DNA from: Varanus komodoensis
Lineage: Eukaryota > Chordata > Lepidosauria > Squamata > Varanidae
Direction of reading: 5' to 3'
NCBI RefSeq assembly: GCF_004798865.1
Contig: NW_025335268.1
Coordinates: 89,522,748 to 89,586,747, forward strand
DNA length: 64,000 nt
Shown in pieces: positions 12,053 through 25,339 of the stretch (position 1 is its first letter; the number at the start of each line of letters is the position of its first letter). The notes below the pieces were generated by a model. That model was not told the origin of the DNA. It worked only from the letters and a program-made list of their open reading frames with translations, and searched no databases. The position numbers and the translations under genes were made by a program.

Positions 12053-12914
12053 TACTATGGCACATTCTCATAATAGGAAATGAACTGCTGTATTTACAGC
12101 AGAATACAGTTTTCAGTCTGCACTTAATAAGAAGATCTCAGTGTTCTGGTAAGGATGCTACATTGCCACAGTACTAATCTGCTGATATGAAACTTGCAAG
12201 GAGGGAATGCAGTGTAATTTCAGTAACTAAGATAAGGTGCAAGATCTCTCTCCTTATCTGCCCTTCCCTCTCTATCTCTCATACACACATACACATAAAG
12301 GTATCCTGAAACATATAGTAATTCTAGTTAATATATGCATGTCCCATTTCCTATTGTTCAATGCATCCAAATAAAAGAGAAAAACTTTAAAAAGTAGGCC
12401 ATAACAGATGTGCTACCAAACATGAAATTGAGATTTTGCACATTGCCTCTAACTCAATTAATGTGCTGGTGGTGGAGGTGGTGGAAGGGGACCTATATGC
12501 CCTGGGGGCTTTCACATGTGTTGCCTATCTGGAGCAGAAAATCCACACACAAAGTCATGTTGTAAATGCAGCTCTTTTCTGAATTCAGAAGCTGAACTCG
12601 GTAGTGCTGGCATGAAGCCTTCTGCCGCAAAGCACTGTTGCAGAAAAATACAATAAGATGGAAGAGTTTTCTAAATCCATTCTTTCCCCATGATCCAAAT
12701 AGAAGCAATATGTACGTAGGAACAGGTTCTCATGTATATATCTCCACCTGGATAAGAACAGCTTCTCCTATAAACTGATGTTACATATATGGTTCTTCCC
12801 TAGATAGAGCTATGAGGATTATCCATACATAATCCTGTTCAAAAGTGTGCATTCCCTCCAGTCCATGGGTGAGAAGGAGTGAAGCTGGATATGATATCTA
12901 CTCCTGTCTCAGAA

Positions 12915-13075
12915 AATGTGGACCAAAACACAAGAAACTGCCTTATAACTAATCAGACTATAAGTTTGTCTAGCTCAGCATTGTATGTTCCGACTGGTGG
13001 AAGGTCTGCAGAGTTTTGGGCCTGGATCCCCCCCAGGCTGACCTGGAGAAGACACAGGTTGAACCAGGAAGTTTT
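12915..13075 (-). repeat. tRNA-derived SINE with CR1-like tail, antisense
   Basis: 'aagaaactgccttataacta', 'atcagactataagtttgtct' and 'agctcagcattgtatgtt' are the antisense of a common squamate SINE/LINE tail. The + strand version is at 61965-62135. Confidence 0.6.
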
Positions 13076-13079
13076 CACA

Positions 13080-16000
13080 TGTAAGACACATGTGTTACAC
13101 CTGAACTGCACTGAACTACAAAGTTTGTCAGTCAGGAGCTTCTCATACCAGAATCAGGATTCTCTGGGAAGATGCCCACATTCCCCAGTGCTCCCTTTGC
13201 AACAGACAAAGCAATAGCTGACTGAGAGGTGAAAGTGCAAGCCTCTGGAGCAGAGATCTAGATCTTTCAGGTCTTGCACTCCAAGGAAAAGAGGGAACCT
13301 CAACAGCTCTGACTAGGCTTACTAGAAGGAGTTGGCTGTGTGGCGCTGTCCGTGGTCCTGCAAGTCCAGTATTCTAGCAATAGGATGAGCAACAGGAGAG
13401 CTAAGCACATATGGACTGGGAAGCTTTAAAGCAAATTCAGAATGAGAGAGCTGCCTTGACAGTTCCATTCTCTTTCTGCAGGGGTGCCCTCCAAGGATAA
13501 GGGGAAGCACACTGTTTTGTACAGAATCTGCAGGCATCAAGCTCCTCTCCCACTGGAAGTGGCCCTCACCGCCAAAATTTCAGAGATTTTGATGGAGATT
13601 GCTTGTCTAGCTTTTGTCTCAGCAGACAGCTATTTTGGGGTCTGTCGTGAGTCCTATTTCATAGAGAAACAAGATATATAAGGGGAGCTATCCCCACATG
13701 TCTCATTTGTCTGCAGAAACAGCTGTTTAGTGGGCTGTCAGGATTCTGATTCAGAACCCAGATCCTGCTAGGAAGCAAGATGTGTGCTTCCTACATGCCT
13801 TGTTTCCCAGCAGAAACATGGAGTTATTGGCAGTTATTGTAGCTGCCAAAATGTTATCAGCGGGGACCAGGACCAGGAGCAACAAATTGTTATGGGCCCA
13901 CCACGTCCTACCCATGCATTTCAGCAGGATGAAAATATAAACCTTTGCAAATCTTGATAAAAGGTAGGTTTAGTAAGGCTGTTCTACAGGTTGGGTCACC
14001 TTCTGACCCAGAAAGAAGGATCTGGATGAGGTGCCAGATGAGTTGGAGTGGCTTCATACACCCCACAGGAATACACCCCACAGGAGATTTGTCTACTTTT
14101 CTGAGTTAAAAACAAAGCTGTTACACTGAGGCCTGCCATTCAGACAAATGCTGATTTATTGCTCTGGACTCCCTTGCCTGTAAGTTGCCATTCTGTTTAC
14201 TCTGATAGCTGCTTTCCAGATAAATGGATACATTGGATAAATGGGGGGTTCTTCTGTATGCAGAGGGAGCCTTGTCAGTAAACATGCATTATTTCTGTGA
14301 TTATCTGTAGGAATCACATACATTTTTCATGGCTTCTTGCTCCTACAGCTCCAGGAATTCACTCCTAAAATCTCTGTTTTTTTAAAATGCACTCCTAAGG
14401 TTTGCTGATCAATAGCAAATTTTATTATTATTCTACAGTTACCAGGAGAGTTTGTGCATAGCAATGGGAGGCTGATGGGAAGAGGTACTCGTATTTGGGA
14501 GCATGCAGGAGATGGAGAAGGTCTATGGAGAGGATGCTCTTCACTGGTAAGTGTATCTCAACCATGAGGATAAATTGGGTGACCAGGGGACAGATTGAGT
14601 TGCACTACAGTGCACAGGAAGATGCTAAACAAATATGGACAGCAGATTCCAAAACAGCACTTCTTGTCATGTTCTTTTATGGGTTCCCAAGATGGCTGTT
14701 CTCGTTTAATGCATTGCTCAGTATACTTTAGCTATTCAACACAGCTGAACATGTGGCAAGGCTCTCATGCTCCAAGTCAGGATTGAGAGGAGATGTAATA
14801 CTCGTACCTGTTGCTGCTAAAAGCTACTATGAAGGGACACCACAAACACTGGAAGCAGCAGATTTTCCACTGGAAGTGCTTCTCCTGCCACCAGAGATGT
14901 TCATTACTAGTAAGCACTGGTATAATGTGAAGGTTTTCCCAAATAAAATTCCATTTTAAGGCGTTCACAAGCCACCATTGTTTTGTGTTGTGCTCTTATT
15001 TCTGATTCCTGAATTTTTGTCTGTACATTTGGAGTGAATCACTGAGTTCTGTTTGGCTCTTAGTAGTCTGATTTTCATGTGGAAGGCTGCTACAGATATG
15101 AGATTGTATTTTACTGAAATATGAGGGTGCACTTTGAAGTTTATCTTTTTCCTCCGGATGCTGACATCCTGATAGCATCTTGAGGCAATTGATCTATTTC
15201 CCATCCAGCCAACACCATCTAAGCATATTTAGCTTTTGCAACTGCTTCACTAAACAAGGCAAGTTTCTTAGTTAAGAGAAAATGTTAATTTTGCCCCATT
15301 TTTGTCCTTTTTTCCAAGCTAAGCACCTGACCTCACAGAACTAATGCAAAGATCACGCTGTCTAAGACTTACCCTCTCTTTCTTTCTCTGGCTAGGAAAT
15401 GCTTCAAACTGCTTATTGTAATTTAAATTTGATCACTGAGCTGGATTCTTTATGCTGGAGGCTGAGGGTTATTGCTGCAATTCACAGCTTCTGAGGCATG
15501 TGGATGAAAAAAAGTCATTTGAACTTGCAAAAGAGGCAAGAATTAATCTAATGTGACTGTATTTGTAATGAAAATACACTTCTTTTGCTACCCTAAGTCT
15601 GGGATTCATCATAATGTGATGTTAGAACAAATGTAATTAAATGTTCCTGTAGATAATACTTTTTGGCAAAGAAAATCTACATTTTGCAAGAATTTGCTTG
15701 GACTGAAATAAACTTTAACAAAAGTTAGAGCCAAGAGGAAAAACTTGACTCCAAAACTTATTTGGAGACTCTATATAACATTGGGTGAACGTGTTAAGAT
15801 AATTTATTTGCCCATTTTAGACCATCATTGCAAATATTTGCTTTTCCTTCATGGGTTTATTCATTAGGGTTAATACTGAGGATTATGTTCAGGGTGACTT
15901 TGTGTACTTTTGATTTATTCATATGTTCTCAGATCCAGCTCTCTCTTCATCTTTTAATAAGAGGTAAGGAATTTTTCAAAACTCTGCATGTGAGCTCCTG

Positions 16001-19000
16001 AGACCTTTGAAATAAGCTTGCCTGCTTTACTCATTGCCTTTATGTCAAGACATGGGAAAGTTCAGTATTTCCATGCCCTGTGTATGCATTCAAGGCATTT
16101 GTCAGTGTGGATTCAAACAGTTAATTAAAAGAAGGGCAACCTGAAACAAAATGGTGGGGCATGGAGTGTTCCTGTTGAGTCAACGCCCCTTGCCTTCTTC
16201 CAGGATACCCCTCCCCATCCACACCCACACAGACAAAGAGGCAAAGACATGGAGAAGCCGTTTGCTTTTAGAATATAGGACTGAGAGATGCAAACCTTTG
16301 CAAAGAACAATGTTGTGTAGCACCTTGAAGACTAACTATTAAATTGTGGCTAGAGCTTTCCTGGACTGGTAGTCAGCACTCTGTATAGGAATGTGGTCCC
16401 TACTGCCCTTCCCCCCCCTTTTATTTTTGGTAACAAAATTGTAATTTTTTTCCTTAATTTGCACTGTACTCGTGTATATTCTACCCTACTGAGATGGAAT
16501 GTACTGCAATTACAAGGAAGCTGGGGAAGTGAAGAAGAAAGGAGTAAGGAAGGAACTAAAAGGCAATGGTGAGATCCTCCAAACAGCAGCAGGCCCAGGA
16601 GGAAAAAAGTTTTAGTTTTAATTAGTTTTTAGATTCCTGCAGTTACCATATGCCTGGGTTCCGATGGCCTTCCTCCAACCATTCTCTTACTAGTTTGTTT
16701 GGGCAGTCTGCAGTTTAGGGCTACGTCTTCTGTGTCTTCTCAAACCCTGCCATTCTGAGTCTTTTGGCACATGCAGAGACTTGAGTTGGGACTTAAGGGT
16801 TTGTATCTTGTACTCTGAAAGTAGCACGAAACCCCCTAAAAACGTCCCTGCCCCTGTTCCTCTTCCACGGTACCTGTAGAAAGCACTTCAGAGGTCTGAG
16901 AAAGGATCCAGAGTCATGTCTGGATCTTCCAATAGGCATGAAGATTATAGAGAAGAGAAAGAATTTTGTCCTAGTTCCATTTTGTTCAGACTGTATCTGA
17001 ATTCATGAAGTTCTCCATATTCTGCACAAAACAAGCTTGAGACTGGGGAAAGGCAAATGTGGGAAAAACTGAAACTGACAGATTCAGCCATTCAGGCCCA
17101 GGGTTTTGAATGATAAATTCTTTAACGTGTGGACTTGAAGCCCTGTGAACAAAACCATATTAGTGCTTAACTGGGGTTGACCCCTCTCCTTTTGTCCCTT
17201 GAAGAATTCCTCATCTTTGGCAGCTATATCACAGGACATGCACCATGGTCCTCTCTATGGAGAGAATAGCTGCACCAGTTATATATATTTGGCCAATGAA
17301 GATTGGTGAGAACTTAATTTAATTTCAGTTTCATTTGGATAAGAATCTGCCAGAATCACACAATTCTTATCCGGGAAACAAACATATAGAATGGAAGAGA
17401 AAATTATACTGACAAATTTGCCCAATCCTAGAAGGAAACATGGTCATGAAAAACTAGTGCCATCACAATATACCAACACCACTCCCAAAAGAAACCCCCC
17501 TCTTGACTTCCCCATGACTATTCAAGACCATGAGTTTCTCTGGCCCCACCCTCCACTGAAACCAGACACAGATGGATTCATTGGGCACAAGACTGGGCCC
17601 TTAGAGGTTCTCCTTGACTCTTCCCGTACACCTAACAGTGTCTTGGCATCTGCAGAGCCTTGCTAATGGGGCCCATTGGGAATAGATGGGGTAGAAGCCA
17701 TGCCAGTTGGGCAGGCTGTCTGCCTGGGGACATTTTGAAGATGCTGATGAGATGCGTGTTTACAATAGTTCCGTGCATCTCTTTATCCATGTGCATTTTC
17801 ACTGAGCAGAGCCATTAGCATTTACTTTGCTGATTTGGGCTTCACCATCCTTCTTGCCTTTGATCACAGGGTTAGTTCTCCCTTGTGACCCCAGCACTGT
17901 GCTTGCTATAATTGCAGCTGAGTCCATGGAGACCAGATAATGGGGCTATTGATGTTCATTGTGTTCTAATTCTCTCTCTACCACTTTTACGTTTCCTGTC
18001 ACCCATTGGCAGGTAATCCTCAAGTGACCTTTTGGAGAAGTGCATCCATAGAAACTACTTGATATGCAGAAGCTCCAGAAGTGCATCTAGAATTAGCAAC
18101 TACTCCAGGTTGCTCTGATCACTTTGCAATGTGCCACTTCACGTCCCTTAAAGAGTCTGATTTGGGAAGTAAATGGGGTTTGGAGCAGGTGAAACATTAA
18201 GTAATTACAAATTATTGGGACACTTCATGGTGTAAGGACACTTCAAATAATTTTAAATTGCTCTGTACTAATTGTGATCAATGCAGCATTCACTTCCAAA
18301 GCCTCTTCAGACTGACAGTAGTGTTGTATTTTAGGGTCTGACATATAGAGACAAGGTTCAAAAAAAGAGAGAAAAATAAAAATTGGGCTTTTTATTTTTA
18401 AAATGAAATACTCTGTAAAAGAAGCAAAAATCATTTTGATGTCCTAATACATTAACTTTTATTCTTCCTATTGAATGGCATACTTAATAAAGGTCACAGT
18501 GGGTGGATCTGTCCCATCACTTACCACGGTGAGCATACTGTGATAAGCTGAACACTGGCACTATCTCTCCACATGGTCTCAGCTGCAGTTTAAAAATGTG
18601 GGTAGGGAAGAAAGAGGCTTGGTGAAAGCAGTGGAGGTAGGTGAGGGCGGGAACAAGCAGCTAGATGGTGGCCATCACCAAGTTACGCCTGCTTTCCATC
18701 TCCTTGGGGAAATTGGTTTTATCACATCAGATGCAGTAAGTGGTCCCTCACTGGGGTAAATATATATGAATAGACTTAAAAAGAAATATTTTTTTTGGAA
18801 AATTTGTACAAAAACTGCAAGGAGGGGCAGTAGGTACATCACATATAGGATTTAAAGGTAAAAGCCAGTGCTAAGGTAAAAGTCAAAGGATACCTTGGAG
18901 ATTCACAAATATCCTGTGGCCTTAACATTTCTGAAAGTGCCCATTGTCAAATCCATGCAGAAAAGCTAGACCTCAACCATGCCTCCCCTTATTTTCCCTT

Positions 19001-22000
19001 TTTTATCTAAGCTCCACTTTCCCTTTCCTTCCCTCCCACAAAGTATTTTCAGTAACATACATGGAAATGAAATGCATCAAACAGGTATATCCAGGCAAGA
19101 AACCTGCAAAGTTTCAGAAGAATAGATGCAGGAGTGATTGCAAAATTTTAAGGTTTTTCATATATTGAAGCTTGATTGCTTGGCAATCTAAATGCCCCAT
19201 TCTTGCCTTCCCACAAGCCATAGGACAGTACCTTCTAGAAAAATCTACCCAAAATTAGGAGGTGGGCCTGTCAGTCACTCAACACTCATCAGCATTTTAT
19301 GGAAATGAAACAAACGAAAATTATTTGGAGAAAGAACGTCTGCACCTCTGAACATTAATCAGCAATACAGCCTTTTTTCTGCTTGACTTGAGTTCAGAGA
19401 GCTTTGGAGGGATGCCTGCTGTGCTTAAGGAAATGCCAGTAACAGTCCAAAGGAGCTAGTTCTGCTCAGGCTTTCTCTGAATCCAATGGACATCCCTGGT
19501 AGGATGACACTGGCTCTTTTCAGTATTACAGAACATCTTGCTATTATCGTGTGAGGATGTTTATTCAACACTCTACCTACCAAAGTTTTCTCTGAATTGT
19601 AAGTGCTTACCAACTATTCTCTATTAATTTAATGTATTTGTTTCCTTCCTCCTCAGCACTTTTACTGCAACCTGGATTCTGATCTATTATGCTCAGTTTA
19701 AATTTTAGGTACCTGTTCCATTGATTTGCTATCAGTTCATGAACGGATTGAATACTGTTGGATCTAACACTAACTTATTGTTACTTTGAGTCTCAGCTGA
19801 AGTGTTGCAATTTAACACCCCCACCCCAAACTGAAATAAACATTAATTGACTTAATGCACAGCATCAATGCATGCAAACAGCCTGATTGGATTGCATCAA
19901 AAGTCAATCTGGCCTCGCACCTTATTCCTAACACTGTCCAGAGTAGGGCTTGAAGGCAACAGACCTCCTGTACTAGTATTTGTACTCAGCATCTGGCTTA
20001 ATATTACCACCCCATCACCCCCATAAGACTTGTCTTTGGAGGAGGACATTGTTGTACAAAGGTCCAGACTCAGCTAGCTGCCAAACTTTGCTGAGAAAGG
20101 AGGACCACTCATGTTGAAATGTGTACTCATGAGCAAGGCTTTGGAGTCAGCCATTCATCAGGTGGCACTGAGACCTGCAGCTGCCCTCTGGGCTGGGGCC
20201 CAGCCTTAATTGCCACCAGCTCTAGGCACAGAGCGAATCTGCATTATCACTGAAAGCCTCCATGGCTTATTTAAGCCATTAGAGAATTAAACAACCTTTA
20301 ATTATCCCTTGAATGCAGCAAACTGCCCCTGCTGCCCAGGCTTGGATGACATAGCGAATCATGACAACCCCATATGGGACTTGAATATTCAAAATGGCTA
20401 CCCACACATGCCAGAACCCACTGTGACTTACTAAGTCACAATCATACAAACCCAGTCACAGAGTTCCACAAGGCCAGATTCTTTGCCCTTTACTTCCCTG
20501 ATCACCTAGATCTTTCCTGGAACTGCCTGTGTTTAGACTATCTACTGATCTTGCCTTTAGTAATAAATCTGACCCTGGGAGCAAAATTTATGAAACTATC
20601 AATATTGTCCCAGGACACCAGTGGAGGAAACAAGCCATGTTTGCCCACCGCCGCTGTCAAGCAGGTTCTGCGCACAGGCAGCTGCCTCCTGCCCTGAAGC
20701 TGAGAAGAGGAGGCAGCTGATCTCCTCCTGTTCCAGAGGGGAGGTCTAATTGATACTTAGGCAACAGGGGTGGGAAGGTTTGGACACCACAGCAAGCTAG
20801 CATGGTGCAGAGAAACTTAGAATAGAACATTGTTTCTCTTTGTGGTTTCTGAAGACCAAATCTACCACAGTGGAAAGTCATGGCAGAGTTTGGACAACAT
20901 GACAGCCCAACAATGGTAGAAAACTACCATGACTTGTTATGTCATGTTAATCCTCCCAGTAGGTAGTTTTATCAGGTTCTCTAATCATCTTTGCAGCTAC
21001 CCCTGATGCTGAACAGGGGGCTGTCCATGTTGCTGAACTTCATTCCCAAAAAAGGTTCATCACCATGGAGTACTTGGAGAGTGCTTATAAGGCTAAAGAA
21101 TAAAAGCTGAAATAAATAAGAAGCCCCACAAACAATGGAGTCACCTGCCTCCCTTGCTAATTCCAGTGCTTTAGAGTCTGGAATATTGTGGGAATATACT
21201 ACAGTGTTTCAGCATTCTGTGATCATTGCTAGATTTCTGTCTTAGTAGCAGGGATGTTTTTGTGGAGGCTGTAGACTCTGGGAAGTATTGCTTGCTCACC
21301 CCAAAACATTGCATGCTTGGGTCCTTCTGTTCCTATAGACAAACAAACAAATGTAAGGGCTTACATGATGTTCATGTAGCATCTCTTCCTGCACCTGCCC
21401 TGATATTTTGCAAGTTTATTGCCTAGAAACACTTCTATGATGTGCAGCATTTTGCTAACAAAGAACACAGGATAACTAGCACATTCTTTTGCAGAGAGAA
21501 CCTCCCCAATTTTAAAGTCTCATGTTGCACAAATACCCCAGAACCTATCCATCAGAAAACTGGAAGGCTTGACTCTTTCAGAGGCTTTTTTAAAAAGACT
21601 TTTCACCTAATGTTGCCAAGATTTAAAACGTGTGTGTATATATTTTGTTAGCTGCCCTTTTAAAAAGTTCAAATTTACAGCTGTCTAGCCCAAAATGCAT
21701 GCATTATTTAAAATGAAATTAGAGTGTTTGGCATTTTCTTGACTATCCCATCATAGGGAGCTACTATTCCAGTCAATTAAATCTAATTCTCTCAATTAGG
21801 AAAAAAAGTTATACTCATTCACTGATTTCCAATGATAGATTATAGATTATCAGAAAACTCCAAATCTAAATCAGGCTTCTGATTCAGCCTTGTACTGAAC
21901 TGGGCAGCTTCCAAACTGTTGTGAGATAAGACAAGATGTTTTCTAAACCACCTAGTTGTGACTCAAACCAAATCCTTGGGCCAGTGCATACCCAAATGGT

Positions 22001-23380
22001 AATTTTAGATATGTTTTTTCAAGTAGAAATGTAGAATGAATTAATAGAAATCTGTGAACTCTCTGAATTTAAACACTTTGCAAGCTATGTTCTGGATTAC
22101 CACCATCATTTTATCTATGTGTCTATAATAATTCATTATGGATTAATATCATTTTCATTGAATGTATTTCAGTAGAAAACATATTAATACTATGGAATGC
22201 AGTTTTCTACTTCCTTTCCTTTCCTTTCCTTTCCTTTCTCCCCCCAGATTAATATTGCTCAATCTTCATTTCTCCATCACTGTCATTCATGAAAATATAA
22301 AATTGCATGCATGATCCTTGTTGGGTCCATATGTTTGACTTCAAGATACTGACAGCCCATAAGGTCAATAGACAGATGGCCGACGTGCTGAAAAATTGAC
22401 AGAGCAGAAATTCAGCAGCAATATCCATCATTCAAGCTGACAGGCAAGATAATGATTAACCTTAAAAATCCAAGCAATATCATGCTGCTTTTTTATACTG
22501 GCTGGGCTATTCCCTCCCAAGAATACTCAAAGAGAAGCTGGAAACACGCTTAGAGACAAAAGGCCAGCAGAAGTTGGTTGTGATGATGATGTTTTTATTG
22601 ATGGTGATTTTGAAGTGCTGGTGGTTAAACAGCCATGACTTTAGTTTCTCCAGATTCCAGTAATGAATACTAACTCTTAATACCCACAGGAAGTCCACTG
22701 CAGAGAAGCATGATTTGACTTGGAATGTTTAACCTTAATAATTAAGCTTCTGTCGGCATCAGCCAGAGTCTATGCCTATCGTTTGTCTAGCTTGTCCTTG
22801 TCCCAGCCTTTAACCATTTTCATGACCTCATTTACTCCCTACTCTTTGACTGACCACTTTATGTTCAGATACACCTTCATGTGGGCAATTATTTTCCTAC
22901 TTGAGGGAGATACTTTAATGCAAGTTTGGATTCCTGGTTGCCTTGCCACCAGATGTCAAATCCAAGCTGTGAGCTTTATATTTATCTACCATTTGTTCTT
23001 CAATGTTGAATGTGTTTGGTGCCATGTTCCCATCATTCATTTACCACAGGTCAAAGATATGTCCATCATATGGCTTTACTCATCAGGAAGTTTGTCCATT
23101 GTGGTCTTGGAGCTGTTTTGGTCTTTGGTTTTCAGGGAGTGAGGAGAAGATGCAGGGGGCAGTCATAGACTGAGGAAATGCACCAAAAGGCAGAAGTAAC
23201 CTCTTCAAACTTAATTGGCCTTAGTTTTATTTTTAAACTATGCCTGAGCAACACAAGGCATAGGAAAATTACTGGAGATGCCAAAAGGAACAAAGTGTGT
23301 AGAAGAAATGGAAATGGGGTGGGTGATTGAACACTGTGAAGTAGTAACATGTAATTGCTCATGTATATCCACTACCCACT
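13080..23380. other. About 10 kb of repeat-poor intergenic DNA
   Basis: In this stretch I recognise almost no interspersed repeat and no exon. It contains a (TTTCC)n tract at 22211-22240 and a weak palindromic patch near 20890-20950. Open frames such as 17391-17666 and 22720-23142 have no recognisable motifs and no supporting splice context. Low repeat load over 10 kb, next to densely repeated flanks, can indicate regulatory constraint, but I cannot test conservation here. Confidence 0.4.
22211..22240. repeat. (TTTCC)n microsatellite
   Basis: Pentanucleotide pyrimidine repeat of about five to six units. Confidence 0.9.
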
Positions 23381-23399
23381 TCCTATATTATTTGGCTTC

Positions 23400-23520
23400 T
23401 GTGAGCCACTCCAATAACAAAAAACCACAGGAGTTTTAAGGCTGTCTGAGAATTTGAACCCAGTTATCCTGGCCATAGTCAAATACTTCTGTCCATTACA
23501 TTAGATGGTCTAATTCTTCT
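23400..23520 (-). repeat. tRNA-derived SINE fragment, antisense
   Basis: 'gtctgagaatttgaacccag' contains a decayed box B complement, and 'catagtcaaatacttctgtc' with 'cattacattag' lies where the complement of the tRNA-like 5' head is expected. The copy is old and truncated. Confidence 0.4.
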
Positions 23521-23699
23521 CATGAAGAAATTGTTTTTTTTTAATTTTATCTTTGTCTTTCCATAAATAACTGTTGAATTCTCAGCCCATCCATGTCTTA
23601 CTTTCAAGTAGGTACTGCTATATTAATCCTTCCTGTGTTATGATTTTTGTCATTCAAGTGACTTCAGGGAGCACTCTCCAAATGAAAATTTTATGTAGG

Positions 23700-24680
23700 A
23701 AATAGCCCTGAACTGTCTGAAATGTAAGACTTACATTGAACCCTAAGTCCCATGATTAAAATTAAATTTAAAGTGTTTTGCTGGATTGAGATTAGGAGGA
23801 GCACGTGCACCTCAGATTCACATTGAGTTTGTAATTAAAGCCTCCTGTCACCCCTTATTCTTTCAAGAACAATTTAATAAGGTACCTGTACAATGTAATG
23901 CCCTTGTGGTTTCCAAAGCAATATGAAAATCATGCATGCGCATATTCAATGTACTCTCTAGACTGATAAATATGTTCGTTCATATGCATGCAGAGTAGAC
24001 CCACAAATAAACCATTTTATTCCCTTTACTTACTAGGAACATTGGAGATACAACACAACTCTCAAGTTACAGCCACAGTTACTAATTTACAATCATAAAA
24101 GCATTCACTATTATTTATGTATCAAAAATAAGTATACATTATGAACCAAACAGCTCCTGTAACTGTACTGACATTCTATGTTCATTTATACTAAAAAGAA
24201 GGAGTATGCCCACTGTTCAGAAAAGCACCTTGTCTTTTCTTGTCAACACACGTGCCTTGGCCTAGGCACCATCGCAGCAATTGACATCCTTCCCTTCAAG
24301 TAGGGATGTTGGGGAAATCTGCAACCAATTCAAATGTGTTTGGAATTCTGTGATTCCACCAGCTTTTTCCAAGTCATGCATCTTCCACAGACCTGTAGTT
24401 TTTCACAGTCTGATTTTTCACTTTTGTGCATAGTAGCAGTAATTCATATTAATGTGAGTGCACGTAAGTGTGCCTGCATGCATTAACATTAATGAGCGCT
24501 TATGCTAATGTGAACTAGTACAATTAGAACAAGATTCTGGAAAAAAAAGTTTCCAGTTCTTTCCATGAGCAGATGATGGAATGAAAGGTGCCTGACAAAT
24601 CCAAAAATGAGAGTGAATTTAATAAAAGAAATTAATAAAACGTTTCTAACACAATATTCTAATTCACTCATACAATATTC
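23700..24680. other. Intergenic AT-rich sequence
   Basis: No gene seen. Around 24300-24490 'agtagggatgttggggaaat' and alternating 'gcatgcattaacattaat' resemble the dispersed AT-rich repeat family at 29.0 and 52.8 kb, but not strongly enough to delimit. Confidence 0.4.
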
Positions 24681-24689
24681 TTAGAACTG

Positions 24690-25330
24690 GAGGTACAGTT
24701 CCATCACCAGCTACCACCATCTCCACCATCTTTGAAGACTGAGGAGTAGACAGCTGACAGGCGTGGGCAGAATGCCAGGACCAGGGTGCTGGCGCTGGTG
24801 CTAGGCTGGGATCCATAGGGCTAGAGGCTGGCAGCACGGTCAAAGGTCCATAATCAGAAATGAGGCAGCAGGCAGTCTGATGTAGTATGAGAGGGAGAGA
24901 ACAAGAAACTGTCCAAGGGTCAAATGCCAGGGAAGCAGTCCCATGGAGGTGGTTGAGGTTGAGCTGAGAGGCAGCAGACAGACAGGAACAGGCTGGAGTA
25001 CAGTGGTAGCAAGGTGGGGATGAACTGGAGCTAGGCAGGGACTAAGCAGAGCAGGACTGGAGCAAGGCAAGAAGGACTAGAGCAGGCGGGAACGTGCAGG
25101 TGCAAGGAGCAGTGGTGCAGAGCGCCAGACCACGAGACAGCCATGGAGGCAACTTGCATGGCTGTGGCAGAGAGCAGCAGAGCAGAGAGGCCTTTTAGGC
25201 TGCTCTCCAGGGCCCCAGCTACACGGCATAATTGCTCCTCAGCTGTTCCCTGCAAGTAGCTGCAAAGGTGTTCCTGTTCTGCAGACACTTGCAGGGATAG
25301 CCAGGTCCTGGTCCTGGCACCATTTCCTCT
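24690..25330. other. GC-richer, AGCAG-rich block of unknown class
   Basis: A sharp shift to purine-rich, GC-richer sequence with scattered GCAGG, AGCAG and CTGGAG words on the + strand. Overlapping minus-strand open frames follow from the composition. It looks like untranslated or low-complexity sequence from a repeat I cannot identify. No coding motif was found. Confidence 0.3.
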
Positions 25331-25339
25331 ATGAAAGTT

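Noticed and set aside
22720-23142. 140-codon hydrophobic open frame resembling a membrane protein
   Set aside because: Pyrimidine-rich DNA translates to hydrophobic residues; no family signature, and no splice context consistent with an exon.
24690-25330. GC-rich block considered as an untranslated part of a retroelement or a CpG island promoter
   Set aside because: CpG is not enriched, no terminal repeats or coding remnants were found and no exon follows; left as unknown class.
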